A stretch of DNA of 64,000 nucleotides, from NCBI GenBank assembly GCA_030263275.1, contig SZOR01000003.1, forward strand, positions 31,668-95,667, written 5' to 3'. The notes beneath the pieces are model-generated. The model worked only from the letters and a program-made list of their open reading frames with translations. It was not told the DNA's origin and did no database searches. The translations under genes were made by a program, and so were the position numbers. Below are positions 21,413 to 31,704 of the stretch, one piece after another. Every line of letters begins with the position of its first letter. The first letter of the stretch is position 1. Source of the DNA: DSNY01 sp016861185. GTDB taxonomy: Bacteria > Pseudomonadota > Gammaproteobacteria > Burkholderiales > Burkholderiaceae_F.

Positions 21413-22728
21413 CCGGCGCCAAGGCGATCATGACCTTCCCGGTCACGCCGACCTCGCACCTGCTCGCCGACTACAAAGCGCGCGGCGGCTACGGCACGCT
21501 GCGCAAGGTGCTCGCGTCGATGAAGCCCGAGGACGTGACCAAGGAAGTCACCGCTTCCGGCCTGCTCGGGCACGGCGGCGCGGCGTTTCCGGTCGGCCGC
21601 AAATGGCAGGTCGTCCATCTGAACGACGGCCAGCCGCACTATCTCTGCGCGAACGCCGACGAAGGCGAACCCGGCACGTTCAAGGACCGCTGGATCCTGG
21701 AGAACGCGCCGCATCTGCTGCTCGAGTCGATGCTGATCGCGTCCTACGCGCTGCAGGTCAGGAACGCCTTCGTCTACATCCGCGGCGAGTTCGACCTGCC
21801 GTACCGCCGCCTCGCCGGCGCGGTCGAGGAAGCGTACGCGGCCGGCTATTTCGGCGAGCGCATCCTCGGCACCGACTTCGCGTGCGACCTCGTCGTCTAT
21901 CGCGGCGCCGGCTCGTACGTGTGCGGCGAAGCCTCGGCGCTGATCACCTCGATCGAAGGCAAGAAGGGCTATCCGCGCAACCGGCCGCCGCGGCTGACGG
22001 TACGCGGGCTGTACCAGAAGCCGACCGTGATCAACAACGTCGAGACGCTCGCCAACGTCACCGGCATCGTGCGCGACGGCGCCGAGGCGTTCAGGAAGAT
22101 CGGCACGCCGAAGAGCCCCGGCACGCAGCTCGTTTCGATCTCGGGTCACGTCGCGAAGCCCGGCGTGTACGAGGTCGAATACGGCTATCCGGTCGAGAAG
22201 TTCCTCTTCGAGGACTGCGGCGGGATGCTCGGCGGCAAACCGCTCAAGTGCATCGTTCCCGGCGGCATCTCGACCAAGGTGCTGACGCGCGAGGACCTCG
22301 CGGGGCTGACCTACGACCACAAGGCCTTCGAGGCGCGCGGTTCGCAGCTCGGCAGCGGCGGAATGATCGCGATCGCCGAAGGCACCTGCATGGTGAGGCT
22401 GCTACAGGTGATGCTGCGCTTTTATCACCACGAATCCTGCGGCCAGTGCACGCCCTGCCGCGAAGGCATGGGCTGGCTGCACCGGATCATCGACCGCATC
22501 GTCGCGGGACAGGGACGGCCCGAGGACATCGACATGATGGTGCGCATCTCGGACGCCAACGACGGCACGACGATCTGCGGCATGGGCGATGCGGCCGGCT
22601 ACGCGACGGTCGGCATCATCGCCAAGTACCGCGACGAGTTCGAGTACTTCATCGCCCACAAGCGTTCGAAATGCGGCGGCCGGCTCGAGGTCGACCACGG
22701 CCAGGTGGCGGAGGCGGCGTATGCCTGA
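21409..22728 (+). CDS. nuoF: NADH:quinone oxidoreductase subunit F with altered nucleotide pocket
   Basis: 439 aa. FMN and NAD(P)H binding plus [4Fe-4S] N3 (ESCGQCTPCREG and the Cys in TTICGMGDA). The canonical GRGGAGFPTG reads GHGGAAFPVG (His55), GEETAL reads GEASAL (E174, A175), and LKPPFPA reads NRPPRLT (Arg192, Arg195). The aromatic at position 68 is Val. NADEGEPGTFKDR is conserved. Family fold and operon position make the subunit identity safe; nucleotide preference may not be the usual NADH. ATGA overlap with nuoE. Confidence 0.93.
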   Translation: MTGAKAIMTFPVTPTSHLLADYKARGGYGTLRKVLASMKPEDVTKEVTASGLLGHGGAAFPVGRKWQVVHLNDGQPHYLCANADEGEPGTFKDRWILENAPHLLLESMLIASYALQVRNAFVYIRGEFDLPYRRLAGAVEEAYAAGYFGERILGTDFACDLVVYRGAGSYVCGEASALITSIEGKKGYPRNRPPRLTVRGLYQKPTVINNVETLANVTGIVRDGAEAFRKIGTPKSPGTQLVSISGHVAKPGVYEVEYGYPVEKFLFEDCGGMLGGKPLKCIVPGGISTKVLTREDLAGLTYDHKAFEARGSQLGSGGMIAIAEGTCMVRLLQVMLRFYHHESCGQCTPCREGMGWLHRIIDRIVAGQGRPEDIDMMVRISDANDGTTICGMGDAAGYATVGIIAKYRDEFEYFIAHKRSKCGGRLEVDHGQVAEAAYA

Positions 22729-24268
22729 GTTCTTCGTCAATGGCCAGCCGGTCCGCTTCGAGAAGGGCCAGACGGTGATGCAGGCCGCGCTCGCCGCCGG
22801 TTTCTACATCCCTTACTTCTGCTGGCATCCGAACCTGTCGGTCGCGGGCAACTGCCGCGTCTGCATGGTCGAGGTCGAAGGCGAAGGCGGCGGCAACAGT
22901 TGGATGGACATCGCCTGCAACATGCCGGCGACCGAAGGCATGCGCGTGCTGACCGACTCCGAACCCGTGCGCGCACGGCGCAAGGAGATCCTGCAGTTCA
23001 TCCTGCTGAACCACCCGGTCGACTGCGGAATCTGCGACAAGGCCGGCGAATGCCTGCTGCAGGACCATCACTACGAATACAACGGCGCGCCGTCGGTGTC
23101 GACGGTGCCGAAGGTGCATGCGACGAAGTTCCATAACCTGTCGAGCCGCATCGTGCTCGACAACGAGCGCTGCATCGTCTGCTCGCGCTGCGTGCGCTTC
23201 ACGCGCGAGATCTCGAAGTCCAACGGGCTCGGCATCCAGGATCGCGGCGACACGTCGCTGGTGCGCGCGACCGAAGGCGGGGCGTTCGAGAACGACCCGT
23301 ACTCGGACAACGTGATCGACATTTGCCCGGTCGGCGCGCTGCTGTCGCGGCAGTTCCTCTACAAGGCGCGCGTCTGGTACCTGAAGCCGACCCCTTCGGT
23401 CTGTCCCGGCTGCAGTCGTGGCTGCGCAATCGACATCTGGCACCGCAAGCCGGAGTGGAAGCTCAACGCGCTCGATCCGAAGTTGAACGCGCGCATCGAG
23501 CGGGTGACGCCCCAAAATCCCCCCGCGCTTCGCGCGGCCCCCTTTTCCAAAGGGGGCGAAACGCAGAGTGCCGCCGCTCACCCCCCTTTCGTAAAGGGGG
23601 GCAGAGGGGATTTGCACGGTGCAGCCACGGAGGACATCGGCCCCTGGATCTGCAACAAGGCGCGCGACCTCGCGCGGATCTTCGAGCGGCCGCGCGCCGA
23701 GCAGGCGATGCTCAAAGGCAAGCCGGTCGAGCTCGCCGTCGCGATCGAAGCCGCGCGCCGGCTGATCGCCGACGCGCGGCGCCCGGTCGCGCTGGTGTCG
23801 AGCTGGGGCTCGAACGAGGAACTCGATGCGTTCAAGGCCGCGCTCGGCGATCGCGTCGAGTGCTTCGTCAAGGCCGACCATCAGCCTGCGCCGGGCGAAG
23901 TCGTCGAGGACGATCTGCTGATCCGCGCCGACAAGAATCCGAACGGACGCCATGCGCGCGCGCTGTTCGGCGATCGAACGCCGCAGCTCGAAGGTGCTGA
24001 CCTCGTGCTCGTCTGGGGCGAGGGCTTCGACTTCGCGCGGCTTCCGCGCGGCGCGAAGGTGGTCTTGCTGAACTCGTACCTGCAGCCCGAGAACGGTCAC
24101 GCCGACGCGTTCATCCCGATCAGCGTGCAGACCGAACGCAGCGGCCATTACACGAACTTCGAAGGCGTCGTGCGCCGCTTCGAGCGCTGCTTCGCCCGGA
24201 AGCCGACGGTGGCCGACGCCGAACAGGTGTTCGCGCGGATCGGGCAGTCGCTGGTGAGCTTCGCGTGA
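22721..24268 (+). CDS. nuoG: NADH:quinone oxidoreductase subunit G, compact, with translated repeat
   Basis: 515 aa, shorter than the usual 650-900. The N-terminal [2Fe-2S] (CWHPNLSVAGNCRVCMVEV), His-ligated [4Fe-4S] N5 (HPVDCGICDKAGEC) and N4 cysteines (CIVCSRCVRF, ICPVGAL) are intact. CPGCSRGC starts the molybdopterin-like domain, which is reduced to about 240 residues. Residues about 265-298 (NPPALRAAPFSKGG...PPFVKGGRGDL) are encoded by a family-A repeat inserted in frame between RIERVTP and DIGPWIC. The start overlaps nuoF by 8 bp. Confidence 0.92.
   Translation: MPEFFVNGQPVRFEKGQTVMQAALAAGFYIPYFCWHPNLSVAGNCRVCMVEVEGEGGGNSWMDIACNMPATEGMRVLTDSEPVRARRKEILQFILLNHPVDCGICDKAGECLLQDHHYEYNGAPSVSTVPKVHATKFHNLSSRIVLDNERCIVCSRCVRFTREISKSNGLGIQDRGDTSLVRATEGGAFENDPYSDNVIDICPVGALLSRQFLYKARVWYLKPTPSVCPGCSRGCAIDIWHRKPEWKLNALDPKLNARIERVTPQNPPALRAAPFSKGGETQSAAAHPPFVKGGRGDLHGAATEDIGPWICNKARDLARIFERPRAEQAMLKGKPVELAVAIEAARRLIADARRPVALVSSWGSNEELDAFKAALGDRVECFVKADHQPAPGEVVEDDLLIRADKNPNGRHARALFGDRTPQLEGADLVLVWGEGFDFARLPRGAKVVLLNSYLQPENGHADAFIPISVQTERSGHYTNFEGVVRRFERCFARKPTVADAEQVFARIGQSLVSFA
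23514..23613. repeat. Family-A palindromic repeat inside nuoG
   Basis: AAAATCCCCCCGCGCTTCGCGCGG..CCCCCTTTTCCAAAGGGGG followed by CCCCCCTTTCGTAAAGGGGGG and GGGGATTT. It has the same two-unit inverted layout as at 19538-19644, but lies wholly in coding sequence. It is read without a stop, adding about 33 residues to NuoG. Confidence 0.85.
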
Positions 24269-24275
24269 GATCACG

Positions 24276-25424
24276 ATGATCCAGGACCTCGTCGTCTACG
24301 CGGTCTACATCGGCTTCGCGATCGGCATGCTGATGACCTTCGGGCTGATCCTGACCTGGGTCGAGCGCAAGCAGGGCGCGGTGATGTCGGATCGCATCGG
24401 TGCGAACCGCGCGTACGTGCGCCTGCCGTTCACGCAGGTCAAGCTCGTCTGGTGGGGGCTTTTCCACGGGCTCGCCGACGGACTGAAGATGCTGGTCAAG
24501 GAGGACTTCAAGCCGAAGACCTACGACTGGTACGCGTACATGGTCGCGCCGTGGGTCGCGTTCACGCCCGTGCTGCTGGTCTTCGCGGTGATCCCCTTCG
24601 GCGGCGTGCTGATCCCGGGCGAGTTGATTCCGCCGCTCGCGGACTGGTTCGGCGACCGGACCTACACGATGCAGATCGCGAAGCTCGACGCCGGACTGCT
24701 GATCGTCTTCGCATTCGGCGGGCTGACGATCATCGGCTGCATGCTGGCCGGCTGGTCGTCGTCGAACAAGTTCTCGCTGCTCGGCGCGCTGCGCGCCGGC
24801 AGCCAGATGATCTCGTACGAGCTGATCCTCGGGCTGACGCTGCTCGGGCTGATCCTGATCTACGGCACGGTCGACCTCGACGACATCGTCCGCCAGCAGT
24901 CGGGGGTGGTGCTCGGTTTCCTGCCCGCGTGGGGCATCGTGCTTCAGCCCTTTGCGGCCACGCTCTTCATGGCGGCGGCGATCGCCGAGAACAAGCGCAT
25001 TCCGTTCGACCTGCCCGAAGCGGAGAGTGAGCTGATCGCCGGCTACTTCACCGAATACAGCGCGATGAAGATGGGCCTGTTCATGTTCGCGGAGTTCATC
25101 GAGATCGCGATCATCGCCGCGCTGTTCACGACGCTGTTCCTCGGCGGCTACAACCTGCCGTACATGCACGACGGCGGCTTCAGCTTCCCGGGCGGCCACG
25201 AGATCCAGATGAGCCACGGCGCGGTCGTCGTCACGCAGGTCGTCGTGTTCCTCGCCAAGGTCTTCCTGATGTGCAGCTTCCAGATCCTCGTGCGCTGGTC
25301 GCTGCCGCGCTTCCGCTACGACCAGGTGCTGCGTTTCGCGTGGAAGTTCATGTTCCCGCTCGCGCTCGCCAACCTGACGGTGACCGCCGTCGCCGTGTGG
25401 GCTCTGCGGATGGTGAACGCATGA
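24276..25424 (+). CDS. nuoH: NADH:quinone oxidoreductase subunit H
   Basis: 382 aa with about eight helices. It forms the quinone entry chamber and links redox to pumping. ERKQGAVMSDRIGANR near the N terminus and NKRIPFDLPEAESELIAGY with acidic loop residues are diagnostic. Starts 7 bp after nuoG; overlaps nuoI by ATGA. Confidence 0.96.
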   Translation: MIQDLVVYAVYIGFAIGMLMTFGLILTWVERKQGAVMSDRIGANRAYVRLPFTQVKLVWWGLFHGLADGLKMLVKEDFKPKTYDWYAYMVAPWVAFTPVLLVFAVIPFGGVLIPGELIPPLADWFGDRTYTMQIAKLDAGLLIVFAFGGLTIIGCMLAGWSSSNKFSLLGALRAGSQMISYELILGLTLLGLILIYGTVDLDDIVRQQSGVVLGFLPAWGIVLQPFAATLFMAAAIAENKRIPFDLPEAESELIAGYFTEYSAMKMGLFMFAEFIEIAIIAALFTTLFLGGYNLPYMHDGGFSFPGGHEIQMSHGAVVVTQVVVFLAKVFLMCSFQILVRWSLPRFRYDQVLRFAWKFMFPLALANLTVTAVAVWALRMVNA

Positions 25425-25981
25425 CGCACAAGCGCTACCGCCGCAAGACCTACTGGAACCAGCCGACGATGGGCTGGTGGGAGCGGCTGTACCTGCCGGA
25501 GATCCTGCGCGGGCTGGGCATCACGAGTTGGGTCTTCTTTCGCAACATGGGCAAGTGGATGACCGGCCGCAAGGGCGCGCTGACCACCTACTACCCGGAG
25601 GAGCGGCGCCGCGACTATGCCAGGCACAACCGCGGCAAGCACGTGCTGACGCAGCGGCCCGACGGCAGCCCGCAGTGCATCGCGTGCAACATGTGCGCGA
25701 CCGTCTGTCCGGCGAAGGTGATCGAGATCGAAGCGGCCTTCGACCCCGACGATCCCGCACATCCGAAGTACCCGGCGCGCTTCGAGATCGATTACTCGCG
25801 CTGCGTGTTCTGCGGTCTGTGCGTCGAGGCCTGCCCCGAGGACGCCATCCGTATGGTGCCGGAGGTGCCGAACCTGCCTTCGGGGCAGCGCATGCGCATG
25901 TGGATCGGCAAAGAAGAGCTGCTGACCTGGAATCCGCAGCGCGACGTGGCGAAGCCTTATCCGCCGAAAGGTGCGGCATGA
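25421..25981 (+). CDS. nuoI: NADH:quinone oxidoreductase subunit I
   Basis: 186 aa. Two ferredoxin-type [4Fe-4S] clusters (N6a/N6b): CIACNMCATVCP and CVFCGLCVEACP. The N-terminal amphipathic segment packs on the membrane arm. ATGA overlap with nuoJ. Confidence 0.96.
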   Translation: MTHKRYRRKTYWNQPTMGWWERLYLPEILRGLGITSWVFFRNMGKWMTGRKGALTTYYPEERRRDYARHNRGKHVLTQRPDGSPQCIACNMCATVCPAKVIEIEAAFDPDDPAHPKYPARFEIDYSRCVFCGLCVEACPEDAIRMVPEVPNLPSGQRMRMWIGKEELLTWNPQRDVAKPYPPKGAA

Positions 25982-26511
25982 GCCTCATCGAAACGCTGCT
26001 CGCCAACCTCGACACGCTGCTGCTGTACGTGTTCGCGCTGTGCGCGTTCGTCGGCGCCGCGCTGATGATCGTGCTGCGGCAGCCGATGCGGGTCGCGCTC
26101 GCGCTGATCTCGACGATGATTTTCCTGGGGGGCATCTACGGCCTGCTCGGCGTGCACTTCATCGCCGCCTTCCAGGTGCTGATCTACGTCGGCGCGGTGA
26201 TGGTGTTCATGGTCTACGTGATCATGCTGCTCGACGTACGCGACCCGGCGGTGCGGCGCCGCTACTCGAAGTTCCTGCTGCCGGGTCTGGCGGCGTTCGT
26301 GCTGCTGATCGGCGTGCTCGCGTACGCGGTGTGGAACGCGCTGCCGGCGGCATCGCGCACGGCGGGCAGCGAGGGCTTCGGCCTGCAGCTTTTCGCGACG
26401 ACCTTCCTCAACGCGTACTGGCTGCACTTCGAGCTGACCTCGGTGCTGCTGCTGGCGGCGGTGGTCGCCGCGATCGCGGTGATCCGCGCGGGCGGGAGGC
26501 GCGATGGATAA
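25978..26511 (+). CDS. nuoJ: NADH:quinone oxidoreductase subunit J
   Basis: 177 aa, five predicted helices. The third helix region, FQVLIYVGAVMVFMVYVIML, is the conserved NuoJ core with the pi-bulge segment. It is probably part of the proton-transfer chain with NuoA and NuoK. The nuoK start overlaps the end of this gene. Confidence 0.93.
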   Translation: MSLIETLLANLDTLLLYVFALCAFVGAALMIVLRQPMRVALALISTMIFLGGIYGLLGVHFIAAFQVLIYVGAVMVFMVYVIMLLDVRDPAVRRRYSKFLLPGLAAFVLLIGVLAYAVWNALPAASRTAGSEGFGLQLFATTFLNAYWLHFELTSVLLLAAVVAAIAVIRAGGRRDG

Positions 26512-26806
26512 GGTCCAGCTCCTGCTGACGCTCGCGCTCGCGCTGTTCGCGCTCGGGCTGCTCGGCGTAACCGTCCGCCGCAATCTGCTCGTGATGCTGA
26601 TGTGCATGGAGCTGATGCTCAACGGCGCGAACCTCGCGCTCGTCACCTTCGCGCACCAGATGGGCGAGGCGGTCGGCGCGGTGCTCGTGTTCCTGATCTT
26701 CGTCGTCGCCGCGGCGGAAATCGCGATCGCGATCCCGATCGTGCTGCTGCTCGTGCGCCGCAAGCACACGCTCGATCCGGGCGCGTATTCGGATCTGAGG
26801 GGGTAG
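26504..26806 (+). CDS. nuoK: NADH:quinone oxidoreductase subunit K
   Basis: 100 aa, three helices. Conserved acidic residues lie within membrane segments (MCMELMLNGANL and VAAAEIAIAI), as needed for proton transfer. MrpC-related. Lies 3 bp before nuoL. Confidence 0.95.
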   Translation: MDKVQLLLTLALALFALGLLGVTVRRNLLVMLMCMELMLNGANLALVTFAHQMGEAVGAVLVFLIFVVAAAEIAIAIPIVLLLVRRKHTLDPGAYSDLRG

Positions 26807-26809
26807 GCC

Positions 26810-28673
26810 ATGGGCACGCTGACCCTCATCGTCCTTCTCCCGCTGCTCGGCTTCCTGGTGAACGGCCTGCTCGGCAACGCGCTCGGCAAGCGCTTCGTCA
26901 GCGTCGTCGGCTGCGGGTTGCCGCTCGCTTCGTTCGTGCTCGCGGTTCTTACGTTCCGGGCGCTCGAAGCCGGCGGCGCGCCGATCGTCGAGGTCGCGTA
27001 CACGTGGGCGCTGATCGGCGACACCGCCTTCGAGATCGCCTTCTACTTCGACCGCCTCGCGGCGGTGATGACGCTGATCGTCACCGGCGTCGGCTCGGTG
27101 ATCCACATCTACTCGATCGGCTACATGCACGAGGACAGGAGCTACGCGCGCTTCTTCGCGTACCTGAACCTGTTCCTGTTCTTCATGCTGCTGCTGGTGC
27201 TCGGCCGTTCGATGCTGGTGCTGTTCGTCGGCTGGGAGGGCGTGGGGCTGGCCTCCTACCTGCTGATCGGCTTCTGGTACGAGGACCCCGACAACGCGCG
27301 AGCCGGCAAGAAGGCGTTCATCACGAACCGCGTCGGCGACGCCGGCTTCCTGCTCGGCATGTTCCTGCTGTACTTCGCGCTCGGCACGCTCGACATGGAT
27401 CGGATCAACGCGGCGTTCATGTCCGGTCCGGTCGCGGTGTCGGCGAGCCTGGTGGGCGTGCTGCTTTTCATCGGCGCGTCGGGCAAGTCGGCGCAGATTC
27501 CGCTGCACGTGTGGCTGCCCGACGCGATGGCCGGCCCGACGCCGGTGTCGGCGCTGATCCACGCGGCGACGATGGTGACGGCGGGCATCTACCTCGTCGC
27601 GCGGATGTCGGGCCTGTATCTGAACGCGCCCGAGGCGTCGGCGGTCGTCGCCGCGATCGGCGCGGCGACCGCGTTCTTCGCGGCGACGATCGCGATCGCG
27701 CAGAACGACATCAAGAAGGTGCTCGCGTACTCGACGGTGTCGCAGTTGGGCTTCATGTTCGCCGCACTCGGCGTCGGCGCCTACGGCGTGGCGATCTTCC
27801 ACGTGTTCACGCACGCGTTCTTCAAGGCGTGTCTCTTCCTCGGCGCCGGAAGCGTGATCCATGCCTTGAGCGGCGAGCAGGACATCCGCAGGATGGGCGG
27901 GCTGGCGAAGAAGATCCCGCTGACCTTCGCGACCTTCCTCGTCGCCACCGCGGCGACCGCCGGCATCCCGCCGCTGGCGGGCTTCTTCTCGAAGGACGAG
28001 ATCCTGTGGTTCACGTTCGCGTCGGCGCGCGGCGGCTCGCCGCTGCTGTGGGCCGTGCTCGCGGCCACCGCGCTGATGACCGCGTTCTACATGTTCCGGC
28101 TGCTGTGGCTCGTGTTCCTCGGCCGCTCGCGGGTGGCGCCCGACGTCGCGCATCACGTGCACGAATCGCCGTGGTCGATGACCGGCGTGCTGGTCGCGCT
28201 GGCGATCCTGTCGACGGCCGGCGGCTTCATCGCGGTGCCGCACTTCCTCGAGCCGCTGCTGCCGCTGCCGGCGCTCGTCGAGTCGGCGCAGCCGCTGCAC
28301 AAGCCGCTGATTGCGTTGGCGATCGTCATCGCGGCGGCCGGCATCGCGCTGGCCGCGTTCTTCTTCGGCGGCGATGCCAGGCGCGCGACGGCCGCCGGCG
28401 AACGCTTCGCGGGCGTGCGGCGCGTGCTGGCCAACAAGTACTACGTCGACGAGCTGTACGAAGCGGTCATCGGCCGGCCGCTGCACTGGATCTCCGAGCA
28501 CGTGTTCCTGCGCCTCGGCGACCGCGCGCTGATCGACGGCACGCTGCACGCGCTGGCGGCCGCGGCGCGCGGCGGCGCGGCGCTGTTCGCGCGCGTGCAG
28601 ACCGGCAGCCTGCAGCTCTACGTGTTCCTCGTGCTCGCCGGGGCGGTGGCGAGCCTGCTGTGGATCTGGCGCC

Positions 28674-28681
<8 letters not shown>
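26810..28681 (+). CDS. nuoL: NADH:quinone oxidoreductase subunit L
   Basis: 623 aa antiporter-like subunit. GWEGVGLASYLLIGFW holds the key Glu on helix 5, GASGKSAQIPLHVWLPDAM the Lys helix, and HAATMVTAGIYL the helix 8 His. The long C-terminal lateral helix is present. It pumps protons at the distal end of the membrane arm. Overlaps nuoM by 8 bp. Confidence 0.96.
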
Positions 28682-30307
<1,626 letters not shown>

Positions 30308-30311
<4 letters not shown>

Positions 30312-31702
30312 ACTGGGCCGAAGTCGTCACCGCGATGCTGCCCGAGCACCTGCTGCTCGCGGGCATCGTCGTGCTGATCCTGGTCGAGGTGTTCATGCCG
30401 AAGCCGCGCGGCGCGCTCGGCATCGCGTTGCTGGCGGTAATCGCGGCGACGGCCGCGGCCGCCTCGCTCGGCTTCGGCGGCTACGAGGCCGCGCCGTTCG
30501 CGGGGCAGTTCTCGGTGGACCCGGCCGGGCTGCTCGCCAAGGCGGTCGTGCTCGGGCTCACGATCCCGGTGCTGCTGCTGTCGCGCGACGATTTCGAGGA
30601 CAGCCGCTTCCATCTGCTGCTGCTGTCGTCGCTGTACGGCACGCTGCTGCTGCTATCGGCCGACAGCTTCCTGACGCTGTTCCTCGGGCTGGAACTGATG
30701 TCGCTGCCGGTCTACGCGCTGGTGCTGCTCGCGTTCCGGCGCGACGACAGCCCCGAGGCGGCGCTGAAATACCTCGTGCTCGGCGGCGCGGCGACCGCGA
30801 CCTTCCTGATGGGCGTGGCGCTGCTGTTCGGCGCCACCGGCTCGCTCGCGCTGCCTGCGTTCGTCGAAGCGCTCGCCGCCGGCGACACGCTGTCGACCGC
30901 GGCGGTCGTGCTGATCGTCGTCGCGTTTTTCCTGAAGGCGGCGATCGTGCCGTTCCACGCGTGGGCGCCCGATGCGTACGAAGGCGCGAGCGTGCCGGTG
31001 ACCGCGTACATGGCGACGATCATCAAGGCGGGCGTGCTGCTCGCGGTCGCGCGGCTGTTCGGCGCTGCCGACATCCCGCGCGGCATGGTCGAACTGCTCG
31101 CGCTGCTGCCGCTCGCGTCGATGGTGTGGGGCAACCTCGCGGCGATCCGGCAGACGAGCTTCCGCCGGATGATCGCGTATTCGTCGATCGCGCACGCCGG
31201 CTACCTGTACTTCGCCTTCCTCGGCGCGGGCGAAGGTCGCTTCCAGGCGATCGTGTTCTACCTGCTCGTCTATGGATTGATGAACCTGCTCGCCTTCGCC
31301 GCGCTGCCGCGCGGGCGTGATGACGCGGCGGGCGATGCCGCCGCGGACGAACTCGCGAGCCTGAAAGGACTGTTCCAGCGCGCGCCCTGGGCCGCGCTTG
31401 TGCTCGCCGCCGCGATGCTGTCGCTGGCGGGCATTCCGCCGCTGCCCGGCTTCGTCGCGAAGTTCCTGATCTTCAAGAACGTGATCGAGGCCGGCTACAC
31501 GCTGTACGCGGTGATCGGACTGGTCGCGAGCTACCTCGGCATCTACTTCTATCTGCGCGTGATCCAGTACGCGTTCATGAGCGAAGCGGCCGCCGCGCGG
31601 GCCGCGACGACCCGCGCGCTCGCCGCGAGCGCCGCGCTCGTCTGCGCGGGGCCGGCGTTCTTCGTCGCGGTCCTTCCCGGCTGGGTGCTCGGGAAGTTCT
31701 GA
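30308..31702 (+). CDS. nuoN: NADH:quinone oxidoreductase subunit N
   Basis: 464 aa antiporter-like subunit with LFLGLELMSLPVYALV (Glu helix), FFLKAAIVPFHAWAPDAYEGA (Lys helix) and SIAHAGYLYF. Last gene of the operon. It ends 2 bp from the convergent helicase gene, leaving no room for a separate terminator. Confidence 0.96.
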
Positions 31703-31704
31703 TC

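Noticed and set aside
19538..23613. C/G-run palindromes as a CRISPR array or insertion sequence
   Set aside because: No regular spacers, no cas genes, no transposase frame. They are short scattered repeats.
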